Below, piece after piece: positions 1 through 5,985 of a stretch of DNA of 5,985 nucleotides. Made by a program: the position numbers and the translations under genes. A model generated the notes under the pieces. The model was not told the DNA's origin, ran no database searches, and saw only the letters and a list, made by a program, of their open reading frames with translations. Position 1 is the stretch's first letter. Each line of letters starts with the position of its first letter. The stretch is from the NCBI GenBank assembly GCA_013695775.1, contig JACCZV010000241.1, positions 1 to 5,985 on the forward strand, read 5' to 3'. This DNA comes from Chitinophagales bacterium. Lineage in GTDB: Bacteria; Bacteroidota; Bacteroidia; Chitinophagales; UBA10324.

Positions 1-2
1 TG

Positions 3-692
3 CCTGACGGGAACAAAACCTTTTGCCAGGGAGGAAGTGTAGTACTTCACCCCGGACCAAATACCGTTTATGAAAACGCAACCTATTACTGGCCACTCAG
101 TGGACAAACGACTTGGTCATCCACAGCAACTACTCAAGGGAATCATTACCTTATTGTCACAGATTCTAATGGTTGCTCAATAACTTCTGATCCAGAATAT
201 ATTACTGTTAATCCATTGCCGCAGCCTGTTGTTGTTCCTATAGGACCGACTGCCGCCTGTTATGATGTGGATGTAACTTTACAAGCAAATGCAGGCTATA
301 ACAACTATACCTGGTCTGGCGGGGGCTCCGGTCAAACAAGAACATTTGGAGTTTCCGGCTCTTATTCTGTTACAGTCACCGACGTCAATAATTGCAAGGC
401 GACCTCCGCACCTATAACTATTACAGTGTGGGAACCGCCGCTTCCAACAATAACGTCAAGCGGACCTTCAACTTTTTGCAAAGAAGCAGGAGTTTATCTG
501 TCAACATTACCTAATTATCAATATCAGTGGTATAAATTTACCGCAGTCCTAACGGGAGAAACGAATCAAAACTTCTCTCCCGTTCTTTCTGCAAATTATA
601 AGGTTGAGATTACAGATTCAAATGGTTGCTCAAAACAATCAGCGACTTTTGCTGTAACAGTCAATTCCCTGACTGCTCCAAATATCACTACA
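3..692 (+). repeat. Super-repeat 1: domains A-B-C (A cut by window edge)
   Basis: This holds three Ig/PKD-like domains. Domain A has its first Cys codon at 24 and is incomplete at its left side. Domain B begins near 240 (Cys at 258) and ends in a Trp-containing linker (ITVWEPPLP). Domain C begins near 459 (Cys at 477) and carries AGVYL and YQW motifs instead of GGSVVL and WSN. The same A-B-C order recurs 675-690 bp downstream. The A-to-B linker at 207 (VNPLPQP) is nearly identical in DNA to that at 882. Confidence 0.8.
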
Positions 693-2555
693 TCTCCCAA
701 TTCCACAACCATTTGCGCCGGCGGTTCTGCGATTTTGTCGGTGCCTTCTACCTATGCCTCGTATTTATGGTCCAATACCCAAAGTAGTAGTTCTATTAAT
801 GTAAATTCAGCGGGCAGCTATTCAGTAACTGTTACCGATACAAAGGGATGTAAAGCTACTTCGTTACCAAAGGTGATTGCTGTTAATCCATTACCGCAAC
901 CTGTAATCTCTGCCTCTGGTCCTACATCTTTTTGCGATGGGGGAAGTGTGGTTCTTTCAACCGGCAACTATACTAAGTATAACTGGTCGAATAGTAAAAC
1001 CACTGCAACAACCACAATTTCCACATCCGGATCCTATACTGTAACAGTAACCGATGCCAACGGATGCATAAATACCTCAGCCCCATTTCCTGTAACAGTT
1101 TGGACTCAACCAATACCCATTATCAGCACCAGCTCCGGATCCACGACATTTTGCGACAATGCAGGAGTCTATCTCACTACATCAGCAAATTCTTCAGGAT
1201 ACCAATGGCAAAAAAGCGGTGTAAATATAGCCGGTGCGACATCTTCTAATTATACGCCTCTTACAGGAGGAAGCTACAAGGTAATAACAACCGATATAAA
1301 CGGCTGTTCAAAAACTTCTGCAAGCCTGAGCATTACCGTAAAAACACATCCATCTCCAACAATTACAGGCCCATCCTCCGTTTGTCAGGGCTCCAGTGCA
1401 ACTTTGAGCACGGGTTCATATTCTTCTTACCTCTGGTCCACAGGTCACACTACTTCATCCATCCCGGTAACTTCAGCTGGTTCGTTTAATGTGATGGTTA
1501 CGGATCTCAATGGTTGCACAGGAACTTCAGCCAATAAAACGATGACTGTAAATGCTTTGCCAACGCCTTCGATCACTGCCCAGGGAGCAACTTCATTTTG
1601 TGATGGCGGCAGTGTGGTGTTAGATGCGGGAAGTGGTTACACGAAGTACAGTTGGTCTAATGGTAAGGCTACTCAGACTATTACCGTTACTGCTTCAGGC
1701 AGTTTCACCGTAAACGTTACCAATGCGGGAGGGTGTTCAGCTACCTCTGCCCCTTTGACTGTTACTGAATGGGTATTACCAAATCCTGCAATAAACGCCG
1801 TAGGACCTACAGCTTTTTGCATAGGTGCAGGCAGTTATCTCACAACTATTTCCGGATATAGCTACCAATGGCTGAAAGGTACGGTGAATGAGACGGGGGC
1901 TACCAGTCAAAATTTTATTCCTACTTCAACTGGTACATATAAGGTAAAGATCACCGATTCACATGGCTGTACCAAAACTGCTACCGCAGGTGTGCAAATG
2001 ACAGTATACGCAGCACCAACGGCTTCCGTAACCGTGACTGGCAATACGAATTTGTGCTCTGGCCAAACTGCTACCTTAAAATCTAATACGGGAAGCGGTT
2101 TCACTTATTTTTGGAAAAAGAATGGATCCGCCATAGCGGGTGCAAGTACTTCAACCTATATCGTATCTGTTGCAGGAGATTATACATGCACCGTTACTAA
2201 CACCAATGGGTGCACCAAAATATCTAATACTGTAACAATTACGAATAATTGTAAAGACGAGGAGGGCGCTTTTTCTAATGAGAATACTCCGGTAAAATGG
2301 CTGATCTATCCAAACCCTGCATTTGAAATGCTGCATGTTAAACTTTGGCTTCCCGGAACTGAAAATGGCAACTGTGAGCTTGAGCTTAGAAATATTCTGG
2401 GAGAAGTTATTTATACCGAAAAGCTGATTTATGAAATGAATTATCTCTCCGTTGATTTACATCTAGATAGAAGTCTTGCTGCGGGTTTGTATTTTGTAAT
2501 AGTTAAACAGGGTGAAGGGCTGTATCGAACACCCTTTATGATTTCAAGACATTAA
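3..2555 (+). CDS. Partial T9SS-secreted multi-domain Ig-like/PKD-like repeat surface protein (adhesin-like), 3' portion
   Basis: The reading frame is open from base 3 to the TAA at 2553-2555 (850 visible residues). The true start is left of the window; a TTG at 216 reads as an internal Leu in the linker VNPLPQP and is not a start. Seen: ten domains of 70-80 residues, each with an early Cys (often FCxGG), a central YxW, and a GSYxVTVTDxNGC-like end, joined by short Pro-rich linkers (PLPQP, PPLPT). A sorting domain follows the last domain. Known: such repeats plus a type A C-terminal domain are typical of Bacteroidota proteins exported by Sec, then through the outer membrane by the T9SS, and attached to the surface or released; SprB-like gliding adhesins are relatives in style. 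Inferred: a long extracellular stalk for adhesion or matrix binding. No enzyme domain is visible, but the missing N-terminus could hold one. Two Cys per repeat suggest one disulfide each. A terminator follows 22 bp after the stop. Confident of class, not of ligand. Confidence 0.93.
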   Translation, partial: PDGNKTFCQGGSVVLHPGPNTVYENATYYWPLSGQTTWSSTATTQGNHYLIVTDSNGCSITSDPEYITVNPLPQPVVVPIGPTAACYDVDVTLQANAGYNNYTWSGGGSGQTRTFGVSGSYSVTVTDVNNCKATSAPITITVWEPPLPTITSSGPSTFCKEAGVYLSTLPNYQYQWYKFTAVLTGETNQNFSPVLSANYKVEITDSNGCSKQSATFAVTVNSLTAPNITTSPNSTTICAGGSAILSVPSTYASYLWSNTQSSSSINVNSAGSYSVTVTDTKGCKATSLPKVIAVNPLPQPVISASGPTSFCDGGSVVLSTGNYTKYNWSNSKTTATTTISTSGSYTVTVTDANGCINTSAPFPVTVWTQPIPIISTSSGSTTFCDNAGVYLTTSANSSGYQWQKSGVNIAGATSSNYTPLTGGSYKVITTDINGCSKTSASLSITVKTHPSPTITGPSSVCQGSSATLSTGSYSSYLWSTGHTTSSIPVTSAGSFNVMVTDLNGCTGTSANKTMTVNALPTPSITAQGATSFCDGGSVVLDAGSGYTKYSWSNGKATQTITVTASGSFTVNVTNAGGCSATSAPLTVTEWVLPNPAINAVGPTAFCIGAGSYLTTISGYSYQWLKGTVNETGATSQNFIPTSTGTYKVKITDSHGCTKTATAGVQMTVYAAPTASVTVTGNTNLCSGQTATLKSNTGSGFTYFWKKNGSAIAGASTSTYIVSVAGDYTCTVTNTNGCTKISNTVTITNNCKDEEGAFSNENTPVKWLIYPNPAFEMLHVKLWLPGTENGNCELELRNILGEVIYTEKLIYEMNYLSVDLHLDRSLAAGLYFVIVKQGEGLYRTPFMISRH
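693..1367 (+). repeat. Super-repeat 2: domains A-B-C (675 bp)
   Basis: Domain A starts near 693 (Cys codon 714), B near 915 (Cys 933; FCDGGSVVL, linker VTVWTQPIP) and C near 1134 (Cys 1152; AGVYLTT, YQW, then an Ig-like GATSSNY stretch). Offsets to the matching Cys codons of super-repeat 1 are 690, 675 and 675 bp. In domain B the two Cys codons (933 and 1065) are 44 residues apart. The domain boundaries are my choice, set just before each first-Cys motif. Confidence 0.8.
1368..2036 (+). repeat. Super-repeat 3: domains A-B-C (669 bp)
   Basis: Domain A starts near 1368 (Cys codon 1383; linker VNALPTP), B near 1581 (Cys 1599; FCDGGSVVL again, linker VTEWVLPNP) and C near 1800 (Cys 1818; GAGSYLTT, YQW). 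Offsets from super-repeat 2 are 669, 666 and 666 bp. The matching B domains of units 2 and 3 share most of their residues around the first Cys, which supports duplication of a three-domain block. Confidence 0.8.
2037..2288 (+). other. C-terminal cap domain: divergent Ig-like domain with extra cysteines
   Basis: This is the tenth repeat domain, lying between the A-B-C array and the sorting domain. Its first Cys codon (2055) is 672 bp after that of the preceding A domain, so it occupies an A position. Its middle, however, looks like type C (WKKNGSAIAGAST). Unlike the other domains it also has a Cys in AGDYTCTV, the place of the second Cys of a classical Ig fold, as well as the usual NGC and a final NNC. 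That makes four Cys instead of two. A short acidic linker (KDEEGAF) follows. Inferred: a stabilised base next to the sorting domain. Confidence 0.65.
2289..2552 (+). other. T9SS type A C-terminal sorting domain
   Basis: The last ~88 residues match the Por secretion-tail pattern. A YPNPA motif (codons 2307-2321) follows a hydrophobic strand (VKWLI). Next come a strand ending in LRNILGEVIY, the LAAGLYFVIVKQGEG motif, and a short basic end (MISRH). In the known family this domain guides the Sec-exported protein to the T9SS outer-membrane translocon and is normally cleaved, often with attachment to a surface anchor. This is the strongest evidence both for export and for Bacteroidota origin. Confidence 0.93.
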
Positions 2556-2577
2556 CCATCCTAAAATAATTTTTTTT

Positions 2578-2610
2578 GAAACAGCCCGTTTTCTGAGGGC
2601 TGTTTCTTTT
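2578..2610 (+). terminator. Rho-independent terminator of the surface-protein gene
   Basis: There is a perfect 10-bp inverted repeat, GAAACAGCCC (2578-2587) and GGGCTGTTTC (2597-2606), with a 9-base loop. It is followed by TTTT, so the tail reads TTTCTTTT on the + strand. It lies 22 bp after the stop codon. A run of eight T precedes the stem on the + strand, which would give A rather than U on the opposite transcript, so it looks one-directional. Confidence 0.85.
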
Positions 2611-2847
2611 AGCGTAATTCCATATACACAGATTCTATAACATACTATAACTTAGATGACGTATTTTGAAAGCTTCATGGCATAGTGTTTGGGCTTTCAT
2701 TTCTCCCTTCTCTTACAAAATTCACTTCGATTTAAATTTTGCTGTGGATAAGTTCCTCGTATATATCAACTCCCAACCTAAAAAAATCACGTACTTGATA
2801 TTCAATCTAAGTGATATGTACTAGATCATTATAATTGTTTAGTCATA
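2611..2847. other. AT-rich intergenic spacer, no convincing promoter found
   Basis: These 237 bases separate the terminator from the ATPase start. The promoter of the ATPase gene must lie here if it is its own transcription unit. I searched for the Bacteroidota -33 TTG / -7 TAnnTTTG pair and found only imperfect -7 matches: TAGTGTTTG at 2683-2691, TAAATTTTG at 2733-2741 and TATAATTG at 2830-2837. None has a TTG at the expected distance. There is no Shine-Dalgarno sequence before the ATG, as is common in this phylum. No small ORF or hairpin of note was seen. Confidence 0.5.
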
Positions 2848-5463
2848 ATGGCCAAAGTCGCTTCCTTTTCCAACTATAAATTCCGTAACCTAAAGGTATT
2901 TGGTCCTGCCGATCCACTGGCTGAGAGTAAAAGAAAGTATCAGCAGGTGCTGGAAGAATCTGAAATAACATATTTATATGCAGAGCTTTCATTGTTCAAC
3001 AAAAAATTCGACCAGGAAGAGTGGAGTGTTAAAGTAAATCTGAAAGCGTTCCATTCCAATGGAAAGGAGATTTGTGATCTAAAGGTCGAGCGGATCATAA
3101 AACCGGATGAACACATTGCGTATTTCCGCGAAGGTTGGGGTAATCCTACAAATGGCTCTTTTTGGAAAAAAGATCAGTATTATTGGGAGGCTTGGGTTGA
3201 TGGTATTCTTATAGGAACGAAGGCCTTTCACGTAGTGAACAGTGGGAAGGTGACACCTGATAACAATCCTTACTTTAAAATTCTATCAGTTAAGCTATAT
3301 GAAGGTCCTAACATCGGGCTTCCTTTAAGTGAAAGAAAATATGGAACAAAGTTCAGTAAGGACGAAACCAGATTTATCTGGGTTGAACTCACCCTCCAGA
3401 GTATTTCGAAGGAAAAAAATCTACCGTGTGAGATTTTCTTTGATTTCTACAATGACGCGCGTCAGTTAAAAGGGCAATGCCTGGAATTCTTTCTTCTGAA
3501 TCAAGACTCAACCCATACTCACATCGTTACCACCGGATGGGGTTCCGATAGTAAAGGAACATGGTATGTAGACAATTTTACCCTCGAAATCATTTTTATG
3601 GATCAACTGCTGGGGTTGATTCCCTTTACTGTAGGGGATGCCTTTGTAGAGGGCGAGGTTACGATGCTTAATACTCCAGCCTATAAACTTCCTGCTCCAC
3701 AGCAATCTACTGAGACAGTAGAGACCTTAGATCAGGTGGTTCAAAACCTTGATGATCTTATAGGCTTGTCTTCGATAAAGACTAAAATCCACGATTACCT
3801 TAGGTACTTGGAGTTTACAAAGCTCAGGGCAGAAAAAGGGTTAAGTTTTAGTGATAAGATCAATCTGCATTCGGTTTTCATCGGAAATCCAGGCACAGGT
3901 AAAACAACTGTAGCCCGTCTTCTGGGGCGCATTTATGCCAAGATGGGTTTGCTAAGTCAGGGTCACCTGATTGAGGTTGACCGTGGCGATCTTGTAGCGG
4001 AGTATATAGGGCAAACAGCACCAAAAACCAAAGATCTTATCAATAAAGCCAGAGGTGGTATGCTCTTCATTGATGAAGCTTACTCATTGGCGCGCAAATC
4101 AGACGATAGTAAAGATTTCGGAAAGGAGGTAATTGAAATTCTGGTAAAAGAGATCAGTGATGGAAGAGGTGACATAGCAATTATTGTAGCTGGTTATCCT
4201 GATGAAATGAATACTTTTTTGGAATCTAATCCCGGTTTAAAATCACGCTTCAGTCAGACGTTTGAGTTTCCAGATTATCTACCACAGGAATTAGATGCCA
4301 TAGCGGATTATGCAGCGAAAGAACGGCATCTGGACTTTTCAGATGATTCGAAAAAATTTCTATATGAACGACTGGTAGACGCCTATCGCAACCGCGACCA
4401 CAGCTTTGGGAATGCACGGCTGGTGAATGGATGGATTGATGAGGCCAGGCTGAACATGGGCTTGCGGGTAATGCGCCTAAAAGATCCGCAATTGCTTAAT
4501 AAAGAGAGCTTCACCACAATAGAAGTAGAAGACATCCGTAAAATTTTTGCATCTCGGGAACGTGAGCCACCTGATATACCTATTGATGAATTGATTTTGA
4601 AAGATGCCCTTCAGGAATTGAATAATCTGGTTGGCATGATCAACATTAAACGTGAGATAAATGAGATGGTGAAGCTTGTCCGCTTTTACCATGAGGAAGG
4701 CAAGGATGTACTCAGTCGTTTCTCGCTGCATAGTGTATTCATGGGCAACCCTGGCACAGGCAAAACTACTGTAGCACGAATCATTGCGCGCATATACAAA
4801 GCTTTGGGACTGCTCGAACGGGGTCACTTAGTGGAAGTAGACCGGCAGGGACTTGTAGCAGGCTTTGTAGGTCAAACTGCAATAAAAACCGCATTAGCAG
4901 TAGATCATGGAAACGGTGGTGTTTTGTTTATTGACGAAGCCTATTCCCTTGGAGCAGGCTCACCAGGTGACTTTGGTTCGGAAGCTGTGGAAACATTGCT
5001 GAAGCGTATGGAGGATCTTCGTGGGCATATTGTAGTTATTGTTGCCGGCTATACTGACAACATGCACCGATTTTTGGAATCGAATCCCGGGCTTAAATCG
5101 AGATTCGACAAAACTTTTGCATTTGAAGATTATAATCCTGAAGAACTTTATGCCATTGCTCTGTTAATGCTTAAAGCAGAAAATCTCTATCCTGATGTTG
5201 ATTCAGCGGATCACCTTAAAAAATATCTGCAGTTGATATACGATAAACGGGATAAGTATTTCGGCAATGCCCGTAGCGTGAGAAAAATAATTGAAGAAGC
5301 TGTGAAAAACCGCGACCTGCGACTCGCAGGCGTACCCAAAGGTCAGAGAACTCCGGAGATGCTTACATCAATCACTATTAATGACGTAGAAGAATTCAGA
5401 CTGGCAGAACAGGATTCTGATACCCGCAAGCGGATCGGCTTTAGCTTGCCAGGCAAAAACTAA
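2848..5463 (+). CDS. Tandem CbbX/SpoVK-type AAA+ ATPase with duplicated N-terminal GWG beta-domain (871 aa)
   Basis: The ATG start is firm: an in-frame TGA lies at 2812 and no other ATG intervenes. Seen: two similar beta-rich domains (about 12-130 and 142-270), each with a Gly-Trp-Gly motif (96-98, 230-232); a Pro/Gln/Thr linker (about 276-293); and two AAA+ modules (about 300-560 and 590-850). AAA1 has Walker A GNPGTGKTT 346-354, pore loop EYIGQT 385-390, Walker B FIDE ending at 410, Arg finger in SRF (R467) and sensor-2 GNAR 521-524. AAA2 has the same set: 633-641, GFVGQT 672-677, E697, R752 and GNAR 806-809. Known: this AAA+ class (CbbX, SpoVK, EccA) forms ring hexamers that remodel proteins by pulling them into the pore. 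Inferred: a cytosolic double-ring remodelling ATPase whose N-terminal pair selects the substrate. There is no signal peptide or membrane segment. Usual family members have one AAA+ module, so this is about twice the size. The substrate is unknown. Confidence 0.93.
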   Translation: MAKVASFSNYKFRNLKVFGPADPLAESKRKYQQVLEESEITYLYAELSLFNKKFDQEEWSVKVNLKAFHSNGKEICDLKVERIIKPDEHIAYFREGWGNPTNGSFWKKDQYYWEAWVDGILIGTKAFHVVNSGKVTPDNNPYFKILSVKLYEGPNIGLPLSERKYGTKFSKDETRFIWVELTLQSISKEKNLPCEIFFDFYNDARQLKGQCLEFFLLNQDSTHTHIVTTGWGSDSKGTWYVDNFTLEIIFMDQLLGLIPFTVGDAFVEGEVTMLNTPAYKLPAPQQSTETVETLDQVVQNLDDLIGLSSIKTKIHDYLRYLEFTKLRAEKGLSFSDKINLHSVFIGNPGTGKTTVARLLGRIYAKMGLLSQGHLIEVDRGDLVAEYIGQTAPKTKDLINKARGGMLFIDEAYSLARKSDDSKDFGKEVIEILVKEISDGRGDIAIIVAGYPDEMNTFLESNPGLKSRFSQTFEFPDYLPQELDAIADYAAKERHLDFSDDSKKFLYERLVDAYRNRDHSFGNARLVNGWIDEARLNMGLRVMRLKDPQLLNKESFTTIEVEDIRKIFASREREPPDIPIDELILKDALQELNNLVGMINIKREINEMVKLVRFYHEEGKDVLSRFSLHSVFMGNPGTGKTTVARIIARIYKALGLLERGHLVEVDRQGLVAGFVGQTAIKTALAVDHGNGGVLFIDEAYSLGAGSPGDFGSEAVETLLKRMEDLRGHIVVIVAGYTDNMHRFLESNPGLKSRFDKTFAFEDYNPEELYAIALLMLKAENLYPDVDSADHLKKYLQLIYDKRDKYFGNARSVRKIIEEAVKNRDLRLAGVPKGQRTPEMLTSITINDVEEFRLAEQDSDTRKRIGFSLPGKN
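2881..3657 (+). repeat. Tandem duplicated N-terminal domain of the ATPase (residues about 12-270)
   Basis: Two copies of about 120-130 residues align by eye. Each starts with a strand (LKVFGP / VKLYEGP), then SERKY or SKRKY and a YAELSL / WVELTL strand. A Cys-ending strand follows (GKEIC / KGQC), then the GWG motif with a following aromatic (SFW / TWY), and finally an aromatic- and acid-rich strand leading to AFHV / PFTV. The GWG motifs are 134 residues apart. Identity is low, so the duplication is old. I do not recognise the domain; a beta-sandwich that binds substrate is an inference. Confidence 0.65.
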
Positions 5464-5531
5464 CCTTAGCCTATTTGATGCACAGGGTTAAAACACCTCA
5501 ATTTTGCCTCAACCAAATAGAATCCCGGAAC

Positions 5532-5660
5532 TTAAGAATGGCCATCTTCCTCATGGTGCTCAGACTCATCAACATGGGAGAAAAACATTGCGAAACACAA
5601 GAAAGCTCCAACAGCCCCTATAACAATAACTATTTCGGGAAACCATATGTCGAGTAGCAT
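5532..5660 (-). CDS. Possible 42-residue single-pass membrane protein with acidic/His-rich tail
   Basis: An ATG at 5660-5658 (minus strand) runs to a TAA at 5534-5532. An in-frame TAA lies only 9 bases upstream of the ATG, so this start is the only ATG possible. Seen: a short N-terminus (MLLDIWFPE), about 18 uninterrupted hydrophobic residues (10-27, starting IVIVIGAVGAF), then a polar tail rich in Asp, Glu and His (HVDESEHHEEDGHS). This orderly layout is what real small membrane proteins look like and is uncommon by chance. It converges on the ATPase gene, leaving 68 bp between the two stops with no clear terminator. A near -7 motif (GATATTTG, minus strand, 5718-5711) lies about 50 bases upstream, but no matching -33 was found. 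I do not recognise the family; small accessory subunits of membrane complexes and metal-binding peptides are both possible. A 60-codon + strand frame overlaps it but looks random. Confidence 0.45.
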   Translation of the reverse strand: MLLDIWFPEIVIVIGAVGAFLCFAMFFSHVDESEHHEEDGHS

Positions 5661-5917
5661 AACTTTGAATTATTATCGTGTGAATAGCGGTAAAAATAAC
5701 AACAGTTTGCCAAATATCCCTGATTTACAGGCTTAATTTATCTGTTCGCAAATGGTGCCATTCAAGTGCCTTTTGTTCGCGTCCCTGATAAGAGTGGTTT
5801 ATTTCTTCCCCACAAGCAAACTTTTGAGATCTGCGCGTGAATAAGGAAAAAGAGAGAGATATATCTATCAGCAGAAAACATTTATTTATTTTCAGCATCA
5901 GGTAAATTAATAAGATT
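5661..5917. other. Intergenic spacer between possible divergent genes
   Basis: If both the small minus-strand gene and the + strand gene starting near 5918 are real, their promoters must sit here. I see AT-rich DNA with a purine run (AAAAAGAGAGAGA) leading into a 10-bp palindrome AGATATATCT at 5857-5866. There is also the GATATTTG box noted for the minus strand. A 57-codon minus-strand frame (5898-5725) has no convincing protein character. No RNA gene or strong hairpin was seen. Confidence 0.4.
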
Positions 5918-5985
5918 GTGGATCTAAAAAATATCGCTAAAAAATTTATTCTTGCTTTTAATCATTCACCACGACTGGCCTTATT
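5918..5985 (+). CDS. Possible start of a further gene, cut by the right edge
   Basis: A GTG at 5918 opens a frame that stays open to the end of the window. It gives about 22 residues beginning (with Met for GTG) MDLKNIAKKFILAFNHSPRL. An in-frame TAA lies at 5903-5905, so little upstream extension is possible. The mix of Lys and hydrophobic residues looks protein-like. The length is too short for a family call and there is no ATG, so this is a tentative entry. Confidence 0.3.
   Translation, partial: MDLKNIAKKFILAFNHSPRLAL

Noticed and set aside
2830..2837. TATAATTG as the ATPase promoter -7 element
   Set aside because: It matches five of six consensus positions but ends only 10 bases before the ATG, and the nearest upstream TTG (2795-2797) is 32 bases away, too far for the usual pair.
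4477..4827. 116-codon minus-strand frame inside the ATPase gene
   Set aside because: It lies opposite the linker and Walker A region of the second AAA+ module, which is clearly coding on the + strand. Its own product shows no domain or motif, so it is a shadow frame.
2848..5463. Rubisco activase (CbbX) or ESX EccA as a direct functional label
   Set aside because: The AAA+ modules are of this class, but the protein has two of them and an unrelated N-terminus, and no Rubisco or type VII secretion gene is nearby.
5471..5520. Inverted repeat CTATTTG / CAAATAG after the ATPase stop as a terminator
   Set aside because: The stem is only 7 AT-rich pairs around a 36-base loop, with no T run after it, so it is unlikely to terminate transcription.
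5475..5657. 60-codon + strand frame after the ATPase gene
   Set aside because: Its product has no recognisable order and it is antisense to the more protein-like 42-residue minus-strand frame.
5725..5898. 57-codon minus-strand frame in the spacer
   Set aside because: It starts with an ATG and a short hydrophobic stretch, but the rest is a mixed sequence without motif, and the region looks like spacer. It could be real but I have no positive evidence.

Overview
The window most likely comes from a member of the Bacteroidota. The main evidence is a large secreted repeat protein on the + strand that ends in a type IX secretion system (T9SS) type A sorting domain. Weaker support comes from the modest GC content and the lack of clear Shine-Dalgarno sequences. 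I cannot place it below phylum with confidence.

Layout: (i) 3-2555 (+) is the 3' part of a large cell-surface or secreted protein. It is open to the left edge, so its true start lies outside the window. It consists of ten visible Ig-like/PKD-like domains of about 70-80 residues followed by the T9SS domain. Nine of the ten fall into an A-B-C order repeated three times with a period of 666-690 bp. The tenth is a divergent cap with extra cysteines. (ii) 2578-2610 is a strong intrinsic terminator closing that gene. (iii) 2611-2847 is AT-rich spacer with no convincing promoter. (iv) 2848-5463 (+) is a complete 871-residue protein. It has two tandem copies of an N-terminal beta-rich domain marked by a Gly-Trp-Gly motif, then two complete CbbX/SpoVK-type AAA+ ATPase modules, so it appears to be built from two internal duplications. 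(v) 5532-5660 (-) is a possible 42-residue single-pass membrane protein, convergent with the ATPase gene. (vi) 5661-5917 is spacer, and a possible new + strand gene begins at about 5918 and runs off the right edge.

The surface protein and the ATPase are on the same strand, but a terminator and almost 300 bp separate them, so they are probably independent transcription units. Nothing here shows that they work together. No RNA genes, mobile elements, CRISPR arrays, attachment sites or origins were seen. The most interesting object is the duplicated GWG-domain plus double CbbX-type ATPase. It stands alone, with no Rubisco, type VII secretion or sporulation genes beside it, so its substrate is unknown.
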